A stretch of 64,000 bases of DNA from Panaeolus papilionaceus. Lineage: Eukaryota; Basidiomycota; Agaricomycetes; Agaricales. Shown here piece by piece: positions 23,452 to 34,247 of this stretch (positions within the stretch are counted from its first letter, which is position 1; every line of letters begins with the position of its first letter). The notes below the pieces were generated by a model. That model ran no database searches and was not told the origin of the DNA. It saw only the letters and a program-made list of their open reading frames with translations. Location of the stretch: NCBI GenBank assembly GCA_015501605.1, contig JADNRZ010000011.1, positions 930,001-994,000 on the forward strand. The letters run 5' to 3'. Both the position numbers and the translations under genes were made by a program.

Positions 23452-23556
23452 CAGAGTTTGACTCTGTGTCATTCTCTTACTATTAAAACACAGAGCTTGA
23501 CTTCGCATCACTCTCGTGCTATTAGGACCTAGAGCTTGACTTCGCGTCATTCTCCT
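23452..23556 (+). repeat. Three ~39-bp tandem units carrying the motif
   Basis: Units beginning CAGAGTTTGAC, CAGAGCTTGAC and AGAGCTTGAC start at 23452, 23491 and 23531. Each contains one 13-bp motif and a TATTA-containing tail. The period is 39-40 bp. Confidence 0.75.
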
Positions 23557-23873
23557 CTGGCCGTGATATCTCCTCGACTTTGTGGCAACTTTAGTATCTT
23601 TCCTTTCCATTGAAAGTTCCTTTTCTGCGCCTACTCCTTGTACTCCTTGGGAAAATGTCTTACCTCGGGTAAATGACTGCTCTCCTTTTCCGTCTGGCAG
23701 CAGGCGGTACTGGTGTTATCTTCACCGCGATGTTATCATACAAGTAAGCCCCCCAATACAATGCAGTTAATTGTCGGACTAATCATTTGAAATAGTGGCA
23801 CTACTTTAGCATTAGCTGAGCAATATGACTTCGTGTTATATGCAACCCTAGTCCTGACTCTGACTTCGCGTCA
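23459..23873 (+). promoter_or_regulatory. Cluster B of 13-bp TGAC-N5-GTCA motifs
   Basis: Five copies in the orientation TGACTTCGYGTCA at 23459, 23498, 23537, 23826 and 23861, all pointing toward the transposase gene starting at 24339. The set mirrors cluster A, so each gene sees the motif in the same orientation relative to its own transcription. The half-sites resemble those bound by bZIP proteins, though a 5-bp spacer is unusual. Confidence 0.75.
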
Positions 23874-24338
23874 CTGTTCTGGTTTACTGGGTGTACACAG
23901 TGTGCCAACTCTGTGTTGTCCGCTGTACTTGTATATCCCGACGCTTCTGCCCCCATGGTCTACCCTCCGAGTCATCCCCTAATGGATGCTCTAGAATCAC
24001 CGACATTCACCTACAGAACTGCCGACGTGCTGCCTTGGAACACCCAATGTGCTCACCGATTCATTCTCCAAACCCTAAATCCACCACCAACGACCAAAGA
24101 ACTACCTTAAAACTCCCATTATATTTGCCTATCCACTCCCCAAGCTCCTATATATTCCATTCTTGCACCGAAGAACTACCAACATACACCGAAACCTAAT
24201 CTATTCGCCAAATCCTCGCTCCTGAACCATTGATACGCTGCACGAGAGCCAACAACCCCGTGGTATTTAAACCCAAGCAATCCTGTTAATCCTCCCCAAC
24301 AAACTTCTGGGTCCCTATCCGATTCCTGAATCATCACC

Positions 24339-24917
24339 ATGACCGATCGCGACGCAACCAAAGACCTAGTTTTGTGTAACTGCTGCAGAGAATGGGTCAG
24401 CCGTAGCACCAAACGCCTGCATGAGAAGGGTGGAGGAACCTTACGCCTAAAAGCTCTGCGCTTAGCGTCCAACAGCTCTTATGAACCCAGCAACTTAATG
24501 GACGAAGGCGACACTGTTTCTGGCCGCCAAAAACGCTCTCGCTGGCATAATACCGGACTCGACGAAGGTGCTCCAGAGCCTCAGAAACGGCACCGCTCAG
24601 AATCCCATCATAGTTCAATCCAAGACGATTCTGATGATGGCTTTAACGCTGCAGCGAGTGACCATGATACAGCAATGGACGAGTTTGAACCGCAGTCGCC
24701 TCATGAAATTTCAACTGAACCTGCGTCGCCAAGACACCCTGCCGTACGGCGATTTTCACAAAGGCTTGCTGCTGCCCAAGCAAATCGGTGGACATATGCA
24801 GTTCTTGGTCCGCTCATCGGCGACCACCCAAGTGAGGACGAGGAGGAAAGAGAGGAGGGGGAGGGGGAGGTGGTGGATGAGCCTCCAGAGCTATTTTCGG
24901 ATGATGATAGCGAGGAT

Positions 24918-24951
<34 letters not shown>

Positions 24952-27825
24952 GAGAAGGAGAAGGAGGTAATGAGGAGGATGAGTGCCAGGACAAAGACGA
25001 CGAGGGTCAGGATGAAGAAGATGAGGGGCAGGATGAAGAAGATGAGGGGCAGGATGAAGAAGATGAGGGGCAGGATGAAGACAACGGGAGCCAGGTTGAG
25101 GAGGACGAGGAGGACGTCGTCGATACAATGGCAGCTATGGCCTTTGCTGCACGACGCGAGGCAGCAAGCGCTGCTCAGGCAAGAGCCCAATGTACGTTTC
25201 AAATACTTTGATAGGACTCGCATGATTCTGACTTTTCAACCAGCTGCTCAAGCCAATTCCTTGACTGAGGCCGATCTCGATATCTTGCGCGCCTTCACAC
25301 TCAAAACCGAAGATCATCTCACAGAGCAAACCTTCAAACGGCTCTCAAAAGCGTATCCCAATGGTCCACAGCTGTCTCTCAAGATGACGAAGGCTCATGC
25401 TCGACGTGTCTCTGGGTTTCAGTCCGTGAAGTATGACTGTTGCATCAACAGTTGCATTTGTTTTGTTGGCCCGTTTGCAGACCTCGAAGCATGTCCTCAC
25501 TGCAATGAACCTCGGTTTTCGTCACGCAACAAGCCTCGGAAGTACTACGAGTACATACCCCTCATTCCTCGCTTAACGGCAATGGTCGCCAACGATTCAT
25601 TCGCCTCAAAACTGCAGTATCGCGCCAATTACAAGCGCCGACCCGGTATCATTCGGGATGTATTTGACGGTGATCATTACAAGCATCTCTGCGAGTCCCA
25701 AGTACCCAACCAAAACTTCAATTTCTTTTCTGACACTCGGGATATGGCCCTCAGCCTCTCAACTGACGGGTTTGGCCCACACCGACGCCGCAAGAAGACC
25801 TGTTGGCCCATCATCCTCCTAAACTACAACCTCCCTCCAACACTCCGTGTGCTCAAGCAGTACATCATCCACGTGGGCACAGTTCCTGGACCCAAGAAGC
25901 CACAGGACTGGGACTCTTTCTTCTGGCCTCTAGCACAGGAACTCTTAGAGCTGGAGATGGGGATAGAAGCCTTTGATGGTCTCCGAAAGGAGATCTTTGA
26001 CTTCCACGCCTATCTTCTCTTCGGATTTGGTGACATACCGGCAGTGTCCCTGATTAACCGCATGAAGGGACAAAACGGTGTTGCACCTTGTCGGATCTGC
26101 CTTATCAAAGGTGTAACAGGAGGGGGGCGGGTCAACTATGTTCCCCTCCATCGGAAAGGAATCCCAGGTGCGACAAGTTACAAGGCATCAGCATTACCCA
26201 TGCGCACACACACACAATTTCTGGAGCAGGCAACTGCTGTTGAACAAGCAAGCACGCAAACAGAACGTAACAACCTTGCGAAGGGATATGGCATCAAAGG
26301 GACGCCGCTTCTTGCCAGCCTCTCCTCAATATCATTCCCGACATCATTTCCCTTTGATTTCATGCACCTCATTTGGGAAAACCTCATTCCCAACCTCATT
26401 CTCTTCTGGACTGGCGAGTTTAAAGGCCTGGATCACAGCAACATGCCTTACGTTATTGCTCCACACATCTGGAAGGAAGTTGGCGAATCCACAGCAAAAT
26501 GCGCACATATGATCCCTTCAGCATTTGGAGCCCCAGTACCCAATATCGCAAATCAGCAGTACTTCATGACTGCCGAGATGTACTCTAACTGGACCCTTTT
26601 CATCGCGCCAATTGTTCTTCAGGGCCGATGGGAGCAGCCACGATACTACAAGCACTTTATGGATCTCGTCAATCTCTTAAAACTCTGTCTTGATCGTGAG
26701 ATTACTCTCGACGAGGTGTCAAAACTGGAAACGGGATTTCAGAAGTGGGTTGTTGACTATGAAAGGTATGTAATCTTGCATCAATGTGTCACATTATCTA
26801 ACACTTATTCTCTTCAGACTTTATTACCAGCACGACAAAGACAGGCTCTCTACATGCCCCTTAACCATTCATGCCCTCCTTCACATCGCTTGGGGGATTC
26901 GTGTTGCTGGCCCGCCAGGAGGATATTGGGCCTTTCCAATGGAAAGGCATTGTAACTTCTTGCTCCCTGCAATTCGCAGCCGCCGTTTCCCATACACGGC
27001 CATCAGTAACTTCGTCACTGCTGTCGCTCAGCTGGACCAGATTCGCTTGATATACAATGCAGAAAAGGATTTAGATTTGGGGTCCCGGGACAAGAAGAGA
27101 AAAGTGTTGTATCGCGACTCGCAACGAGACTGTAAGTCACAATTAAATTTTATTCATTGACAGATTTCGTACTCATTTTACTTCATCCAGATAAGAAATT
27201 CCGTTTATTATCTCCCAAGCGATGGGAGGTACTACCCGACGACATCAAATCCCTCATTTGGGTTTCCTTTGTCACACGTTATTGGGTTAGTGGCCGTAGG
27301 AAGGCTTCGAAAGCCACATTCCGAAAACATCTCCCATTGAATGATGCGGTGTTGCAATACGGTCGCGTTCTCGTTGGAAAAGAGGGGGACTTGATCACAG
27401 CCCGGGAACTTGTCCCGGAACGTGAGGATAGTCGTGATTCTACGTTTATTAAGGTGAGCACTTGATTTTACGCCCGATTTGTGGTCGGTATTAATACCTT
27501 TCAGTATATCCAAACTATAGATCGTAAAGCGCACATCCCCTCTGCTCCCCCTGAATTTGAGGAGCACACGTACTTTGGCCGACTTCTGCGGATTGTGATT
27601 CTCGATGTATCACAAAATCCTGCGCTCAACATTCAACGCGACGAGCGCGTCATCCTGGCGCTTGTTCAGCTCTGCACCGAGGTTGAAGACAACAATCTCA
27701 CAACTTATAAAGAGCTGGGCCGTAAGGACATTATTGATCTTTCCACCATTCAGTGTCTTGTTGGTCGTGTTTGGGACAGAGGGCAATGGACATTCGTTGA
27801 TCGTTCCCGGGAGCAGGAGGTGTAA
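24339..27825 (+). CDS. Tnp2-family CACTA (En/Spm-like) transposase
   Basis: Five exons, about 24339-25191, 25244-26765, 26819-27132, 27191-27453 and 27505-27825, encoding about 1,080 residues. Transposase of the Tnp2 family, which catalyses cut-and-paste movement of CACTA elements. Order: an N-terminal Cys-rich knuckle (LCNCCREWV), a Glu/Asp-rich linker with seven-residue repeats, a zinc-binding segment (ACPHCNEPRF), YEYIPLIPRL, LSTDGFGPHRRRK, PGPKKPQDWDSFFWPL, FGDIPAVS, PCRICLIKG, LPMRTHTQFL, YGIKGTPLL, FPFDFMHLIWEN and CPLTIHALLHIAWGI. Candidate catalytic acids lie in LSTDGF and FDFMH (by analogy). All blocks are in order without stops, so it may be active. I could not identify the CACTA termini. 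Confidence 0.85.
25002..25080 (+). repeat. 21-bp coding tandem repeat in transposase linker
   Basis: About four near-perfect 21-bp units encode the heptad EGQDEED. This follows a longer run of Glu codons and looks like recent slippage expansion in the acidic linker between the N-terminal knuckle and the transposase core. Confidence 0.8.
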
Positions 27826-29675
27826 TTACATCTTCCTCTTATAGATATGTTGTATGTATTGCCCTGTCTGCTAAACTTGGTTACGCAATTGTATCCCGAT
27901 TTCATTTGTACTTAGCAGTGCAAAATTTATTAAATTTGTTTGCAATTCTTCAAATTGTACACCTCAGATACGACTGGCTTCGAACTTATTTGGACTTGAC
28001 TTACATGTATTTTCTACTCTGATGTTAAGCTCTTTTCGACGGGGGCTCAACGCACTTTGGTGAGTCTCATGATTCCTCTACTAGACCCTGTTAGACACCG
28101 TCGGTCAATCCCTTACAACAAGAGAGGCACTGAAAACCCCCGGAGTGCGATATCGGAATTTCCTTACTCTGGGAGGGTTTTCAAAATTCCTTCCCTAAAC
28201 CCCTTTCCCTACCCCCCGGTCCAGGGTGGATTTTAGAGGCCTGCCCGACTCAAGAGAGTCAATAACCCCTCGGCTGGGTTCACAGTGCTGACAGGTGGGG
28301 AAGTGTGAGGTTAGGTTTTCGGTTGATCAGATACAGTCGGACACCGTTGTGGATAACCTCCAGGAAGCTTGAGAACGGAATGGTATTCGCATCGGTTTTC
28401 GAGCAGGGACACCATTGTATTCGAAGAACATCATGGTTCGGATGAGGCGCAAAGGTGGCTTTGATTGCATCAAAGCTCCAGTTAACATTATGCTCTCCAT
28501 TAAGAAATTAGGGTCTACACCCAAAGTGGCACAAGTCATGCCAGGGTTGAACCTCCCAACGATTTTACCCTGAAAACGGCCCACCGTGGTAGATTATCTG
28601 TTGAAGATATAAGCGCAAGAGCCAGGTTTGTATCTGGTGCCCAACCTTTTCCTCCTCATTATCCGAGGATACCGACAAGACTTGTCAAAACTCACGGCGG
28701 CGATGTCATTTTCAGTCCACACATATCAGCTTGCCCTCGAAAAAACTCTCACCTCTGGCAGTAGATCGCGGTTGCAGGTTCCATCTGGGTTTTATTATCT
28801 GGGTTTTATTATCGGTGCTGCGGGCCTTTCATCCAGCTTTTGTCGGCTAGACACATCCGTTCGTGGCACCTGGGCCGCGAGCTTTGGCACTGTGTGCCTC
28901 AGTCATGTGTACTTGTCCTGACATTAGTCGCAGGATAGTGGTACCTATTGCATGTCAATGTGCAACCTTATCATGCAGACGTTTCATAATATGAGGTTCG
29001 TTGTGCAAATGTTTTCTCTCTTTTCGCAAGTTTGAAGTCTAGACAAGTCTGACAAGACGCCGAATCAGGCGCGTCTGTTGAACGTCTGAGCTTGATGGAT
29101 TGCGACGGGACAAGTTTTTTCTGCGGCTCACCTCGAATTCTTGAAGGTTAGAGTCTCTTTGAATTGTGTTTGAGAAGTCATATGTGTGTGCTATAGTAGC
29201 GGTTTAAAGACGAAACCTTCACGGTCATTTACAGTCCAACTGAAGCCTGTGAAAGTTATGCAGATGGAGATAGCCACCCCCTGCTCCAGCTCATCGTCCT
29301 CTTGTTTTCCAAAACCTCCATCTTGTCCACCATAATGAAAAAAATTATGCATGCCTCTACCGATGTTGCACCCCTTATAGCCAGATATTGATGGAAAGGA
29401 GTACTCTGTATCGTGTTCAAGGCCAGGGAGTAATGCCGCCAAGCTCCAAATCTCACGACTCACAGGAAGGGGAGGTCTGTATGCCCCAGTCGGATCTCGG
29501 GATCCTGGTCTCCCTTACACACCACCACCATCATCATCATCGATACTCTCGGTGAAGGTATGTTTTCTTGGGCTGCAATGTTACGCCTTCGGTGATTTCT
29601 GAGACCGTGTTTTATCTAGGTTGCTTTGATACGTGGACGGTGGCTAGTGAAGTTCACATTGGCAGGGAGCGAACG
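27826..29675. other. Spacer with no supportable gene
   Basis: About 1.85 kb of short, interrupted frames. A C-rich/G-rich stretch (about 28140-28260) and a 15-bp direct repeat near 28785-28815 (TCTGGGTTTTATTAT twice) are visible. Frames near 28330-28920 read semi-coherently on the + strand but contain stops, so this may be an old coding relic I cannot identify. A 90-codon minus frame at 29191-29463 opens with GTG, not ATG. Confidence 0.4.
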
Positions 29676-31191
29676 ATGGAGTCTCTACAAACCGTTCTTG
29701 CCCCAATCGTCAATTCAACCTCTGTAACAACTCCTCTGCATTACATTCTAGCAGGGTCGTTCCGCTCGGTTTCTCTCTTCTTGCTGGCGTTCTCGCCCTC
29801 AACACGGACACTATCACATCTCCAAACAATCCCTGCTTTTGGACCTCACCAATACCTGGCCCTGCGTCCCAATGAGTTTCGGAACACTGTCTACACGACC
29901 AGCTGGGCACTCCCACCAGTGCTTTCAAGTTGGAGAGTTGAAAAGGCGGAACAACCTGAAGATTGGAATGTACGATTTTTAAATAGCGTGCCGATTAGTA
30001 GGTTGTTGTAGCCAACATCCTCGAAATGGTCGCTGATCTCCTTCACACTTTCAGCGGCAACGTCTTCATATATAGCCATCCCACCCCCATTCAAGAGAGC
30101 TTATTCTGTGGGAGGACCCACTGGGGAAGTGCACGACTTGGATCCAGTGGACGGGGCCTTTGGTTCCAAACTCCAAGAAATTCTCTTTGTCCCAGAGGAC
30201 CAGCTAGAAACGGCAGACAAGACGAGAGTAGCACTGGTAACGTCCTCTCTCTGACATACACTCAATCTATGGGACTAATTGGTTTTCAACGTAGCGTTAT
30301 GGCTCACATGGCATCGAATTCACGCCTTCTCGACGACTTGCATTTGTCCCTGTGCTGGGAACACAAAGTATAGAGATGTTTGAACACGATCCAGAGACCG
30401 GTAAATTGACACTGTTGACGAGTGTTTCTTCTCCCCGTGGAGCAGCAGCGCAAGATGGACCCCGACATTTGAAGATCCATCCCAATGGACGCGTGCTGTA
30501 TTGTGTTACAGAACATAGTGAGTCACCGGTCGGCACCCTCTGCTTCAAATCCTTCAAACATTGACTGATCTTCGTGCTCACATTGATAGCAAATGTCGTA
30601 GACATCTATGACATATTGCCAAATAATCTCGAATACAAAGACTCGCGGTCATTGTTGCCAGACGGCGTTCCAGTCCATGATGGTCCACATGTCTATCGTG
30701 GAGATACCCTGATGCTGGCACCTTCCACCGCTTCTCAACCTTTACCACAAGTCCTCGTTACCACGACTCGGGGTGCGACATCTGCAACGCGAGGATGGCT
30801 CGCTCTCTTCCCTCTTGATAGTCAGGGTTATTTCAGCACCATTCCAGGTGGTATCCCACAAGGCATCACGAATATGACAGTTGATAATCATGCGGCAAGA
30901 TGGCAGACTCCGACATCCGGCGGACGCGCTAATGCGATAGATTTGCTCCCAACTGCCAGGATGAGTAACGACGATAATCATAATGACGAAGATGAGGGCC
31001 TCTGGATAGTTCTCACTGACGAGGACGACGAAACCGCATCACCCGCCGGAACGGGTGCGATACGAGTTCTAGAATGGAAGGGTTGGAAGGAGGGATTGCA
31101 CCTTGCCGATGAGTGGCCGCGCAAAGGTGATATAGATTCGTCCAATGGTAACATTATCCAAGGCGCAAGTCATGCGATTTGGTTAAACTAA
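29676..31191 (+). CDS. 3-carboxy-cis,cis-muconate cyclase-like 7-bladed lactonase
   Basis: Four exons fit exactly: 29676-29997, 30055-30236, 30295-30517 and 30590-31191, giving about 440 residues. Beta-propeller fold of the fungal carboxymuconate-lactonising enzyme type, which cyclises 3-carboxymuconate to the muconolactone in the protocatechuate branch of the beta-ketoadipate pathway. Blade motifs: LHYILAGSFRS, FGPHQYLALRP, YTTSWALPP, ATSSYIAIPPPF, YSVGGPTGEVHDLDP, RYGSHGIEFTPS, DGPRHLKIHPNGRVLYCVTEH and GGRANAIDLLP. No signal peptide is apparent, so it is probably cytosolic. The neighbouring gene is an intradiol dioxygenase, the enzyme class that makes the substrate. Identity as cyclase rather than a related propeller lactonase is likely but not certain. 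Confidence 0.85.
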
Positions 31192-31444
31192 TGAAGCCAT
31201 AGCTGTAAAGTAGTATAGTCTAGGTGTTGGAGATACTACTATCTATGTGGGCTAGATCCCTGATACCGTCGCTTGGATAACATTCTGTGGGACGTTGTGA
31301 GATAAATTTTGAGCTGAGGTTGTGCATAAATTATTGACGGTGTCTGCCAACTGAATTGAGTGCGCGATCCTACCGGCCCCGGATCTACCCATCAACAACG
31401 CTAATCAAACTGGGAAATGTTACTCTGCCAGGTCACTGCAACAT

Positions 31445-31450
31445 TATAAA
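31445..31450 (+). promoter_or_regulatory. TATA box of dioxygenase gene
   Basis: TATAAA about 75 bp before the dioxygenase ATG at 31524, in a 330-bp spacer after the lactonase gene. The two genes are co-oriented but far enough apart for separate promoters. Confidence 0.45.
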
Positions 31451-31523
31451 CATGCGGAGCAATGATATGCGATCCACTTTCCCTGAAACCTCTCACATTC
31501 GCTCGTGATCGCTGTCCTCGACG

Positions 31524-32991
31524 ATGATGATGAAGAGAAGCGCTTTTCTGCTAGCATTTTGGGCAGCATTTGGTCTTGCCCACAAGCATCCAAAGTCGGA
31601 ACAAGAGATTGAGGTTCAGAGGGCGTTACAGGCTGCTGCTTATCACGTATGTGTCGCTTTTTTGTCAATTTTTTGTATTAGTTTATTGAAGGGCGCGTGC
31701 AGTGTGCACCAGCTGTTGAATCTTTTACAGCTGCTCGTAAGAAGGCATGGGCACGGAATGTGCTTGCAGGACACCCAGGAAGTGTCCACGCCCTCGATCA
31801 GGACCTGTTCTCCGAATACCAATACCAGGATATCGCGGCGGCAGCAGCACCTCATCGCGACGATAATGACGAAGAAACCTTCATGAGTTGTACCCCCGTC
31901 TCCGATACCCACATCCAAAACAACACCTGCGTTCTTGCACCCCAAGTCACTGAAGGCCCATACTACCATACCGTGGGTCACCCTATCCGACAGAACATTG
32001 CGGAGCTACAGGATGGGCTATTGTTGCTCCTAGATGTTGGAGTCATTGATGTTGAAACATGTCAGCCTCTCCCTAATGTGCTAGTGGATGTCTGGCAGGC
32101 CAATGCTACTGGCTCGTATGCTGGACACCCTGTACCACACCCACACCTTGTTAACGAGCAGCCAGCAACAGAGGGTCGCAGGAGGGGCTTGCTGTCTGCT
32201 TTCCCCCGAACAGTGCACGAAGAGACATGGCTACGGGGGGCGTGGCCGACGGATAGGAATGGCGTTGCTCAGTTTACCAGTACGTATTCATTTATTTTTG
32301 CATCACGCGCCTTCATCCGTATTCTTGAAATAACTCTATATCATGACGCCGAATGCTGATTTATTTTTGTTTATGCCTGCAGCTATCTATCCTGGATATT
32401 ATACTGGACGAGCAACTCATATCCACGCCAAGGTTTTCCCAGAGTGGACGCCCGTTGCAGAGAATAACACATTCCAAGCTGGAAGGTTGGTGCACACAGG
32501 CCAGTTCTTCTTCGACGAGGAGTTAAACATGGTCGTTGACAAGGTGAGCAACCTATGCCGATGGGTCGCACTGTTTCTTTTAACTTGTCTTTTTTTACTT
32601 CCATTTCTGTTCTCTGACGTTATTTTTCTATTTTTGCCACTCGTCTCCTGTTCTATTCCGTGTTACCGCCGTTCCTGACGCTTACATTCTCTATGACTAT
32701 AGATGTACCCCTACGTTCAAAACCCTATCAAAGATACCATTGGCAGAACACGAAATGTGGTGGATTCGCTCAACATCTTCCACGACAGCTTTGGGCCAGA
32801 AGGCAAATACAACCCAGTCTTCAAGACACATCTTATTGGAGGCGTTGTATCGCAAGGCTTAATTGCTTATATCACTATGGTACGCATTGCCATTGTAATT
32901 CGAGTTTTTCGCGTGCAGAAATCTAACCCATCCCATCGTATATTAGGCTGTCAACGCTAGTGCTTCATATGACAACTTCTGGAAGGGTTAA
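31524..32991 (+). CDS. Secreted intradiol ring-cleavage dioxygenase
   Basis: Exons 31524-31646, 31703-32279, 32383-32543, 32703-32879 and 32947-32991 join in phase to about 360 residues. The N-terminus (MMMKRSAFLLAFWAAFGLAH) is a signal peptide, followed by a propeptide-like helical region (AWARNVLAGHPGS). The catalytic domain starts at CVLAPQVTEGPYYHTVG. Fe(III) ligands of intradiol dioxygenases are two Tyr and two His. Candidates are a Tyr in EGPYY, a Tyr in YPGYYTGRATHIHAKVF, and the two His of THIH. VDVWQANATGSYAG is the conserved beta-sandwich segment. Secreted members act on catechols derived from lignin or plant aromatics. It is adjacent to the muconate cyclase-like gene. The ending NASASYDNFWKG is short, as in other secreted fungal members. 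Confidence 0.9.
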
Positions 32992-33231
32992 GCAGCAATT
33001 GGCAGAACTTGTGGCACGAGGAATCTAGGCCGAACGATACTCATGATCTATCACTGTAATTTTACCTCACCTTTTAGTTTTTTTACTTACACGCCGTTAT
33101 GAAGGATATTTTTCAATGCATTTGTTGGAAATATAATTTGTTGATGAGACTTGCTAGAAATTAATTGACGAGTAGGAATGGGGTTTATGCGGCCCTGAAA
33201 TCGTCATTGTCGTGTCTGGACATGTAGTCAT

Positions 33232-33311
33232 GGCCGTGTGGCGAAATGGCATCGCGTCTGACTACGATCACGCGCATCAGGAGATTGCAGGTTCGACCCC
33301 TGTCTCGGTCA
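33232..33311 (+). tRNA. tRNA-Arg(ACG) with 8-nt intron (copy 3)
   Basis: Same 72-nt mature sequence as copy 2 with anticodon ACG, but the intron is TCACGCGC (8 nt), most simply a shortened form of the copy-2 intron. A T-run follows directly (atcttttttaaa), a good Pol III terminator. It lies 240 bp after the dioxygenase gene. Confidence 0.88.
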
Positions 33312-33753
33312 TCTTTTTTAAATCCTCCATCCTCACTGTCGTTTTTGATTCAACTTGTTTGCTTGATATTTATGACTAGACTGGTGAGGGGCCAGTCACA
33401 GGCCTAATTTATGACGCAGGACGCCCTTGTTCCGGCGAAGCTGCTTCAATATTACCTCAAATTTCAACAGGCCGGGAAAGCCCTGAACTGTGCTGCAAAT
33501 GACGATGAAGCATACTATGATGACACAATAAATTGAATTGTTTCGAGCAACCAGCGTTTAAAGGAAGAAACGAACATGCAACGAACCTAAATTCAGTGTC
33601 TTGTAGATGGAATCTAATTGTGCTTCGATATATAGTACATCCTATGCCAACCGATGAGGTGTGAGGTCGAGCAAAAGTCAACTAGACTGTTTAGCCATAT
33701 CAAATCGGATTTTTTCCAAGTTAGATTCATAGCGCCTCCCCACTCAAAAAGTA

Positions 33754-33835
33754 TAACCGAGACAGGGGTCGAGCCTGCAATCTCCTGATGCGCATTTGAT
33801 GGTAGTTAGTCGCGATGCCATTTCGTGACACGGCC
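33754..33835 (-). pseudogene. Decayed tRNA-Arg copy (copy 4)
   Basis: Reverse-strand relative of copy 2 with the same intron sequence (TCAAATGCGC). The anticodon stem is disrupted (ACTAA against TCAGG), the anticodon reads ACC, and the D arm pair is lost (ACGA). It is about 410 bp beyond the 3' end of AFR2 and in the same orientation as AFR2. This mirrors the tRNA copies after AFR1. Confidence 0.75.
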
Positions 33836-34247
33836 TGTGGTGTCTTTCGCACAAGCGCCCGTCGTTCAGTTGTTCGTTGCTCTCGACTGGTTTGCCGTGA
33901 TACTCAATCTTGTATTCCTGTTGATATAATGGTAGATAAAAATCCAAATAGTCGTTTACTGGTTGTGATATGACAAAAACGATAGGACGTAGAAGAGAGT
34001 CCATGCGCCGGAGAGAGGTCTACACCGAAACACTTTGGTAAACTCAGGTTTCTGTAATCCGATTTGGTCCCTAATTCATTCCCATCCGCAACAAGTCTCA
34101 AGCCGCGGAAACTAGTGAAATAAGTCAAAAACGTTGATGCATTGGCACAGTAGATATTACAATGTTTGTACACAACCAAAACGCAGCGAACCTTCGAGTT
34201 GGAGGTTGCGTTGATATCCATTCGTTTGCTTCGAATCATCACCATCG
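33836..34247. other. AFR2 3' flank
   Basis: About 410 bp between the decayed tRNA and the AFR2 stop codon. No gene or repeat seen. Confidence 0.4.

Noticed and set aside
22793..23873. CRISPR-like repeat array
   Set aside because: The repeats are only 13 bp, unevenly spaced, occur in both orientations and lie in a eukaryotic genome without cas genes. They fit binding sites or element repeats.
24568..25200. N-terminal Arg/Met-rich frame leading into the transposase exon 2
   Set aside because: It arises from reading the acidic linker out of frame. The true exon 1 is in the 24339 frame and joins at 25191/25244.
24701..25223. Ser-, Pro- or Leu-rich minus-strand frames
   Set aside because: Antisense shadows of the Glu/Asp repeats in the transposase linker.
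20109..28100. CACTA terminal repeats of the Tnp2 element
   Set aside because: I searched by eye around both genes and found no convincing CACT(A/G) inverted pair with a short target duplication, so element borders are not reported.
29191..29463. 90-codon minus frame before the lactonase gene
   Set aside because: It opens with GTG, has no splice partner or recognised domain, and overlaps the likely promoter of the lactonase.
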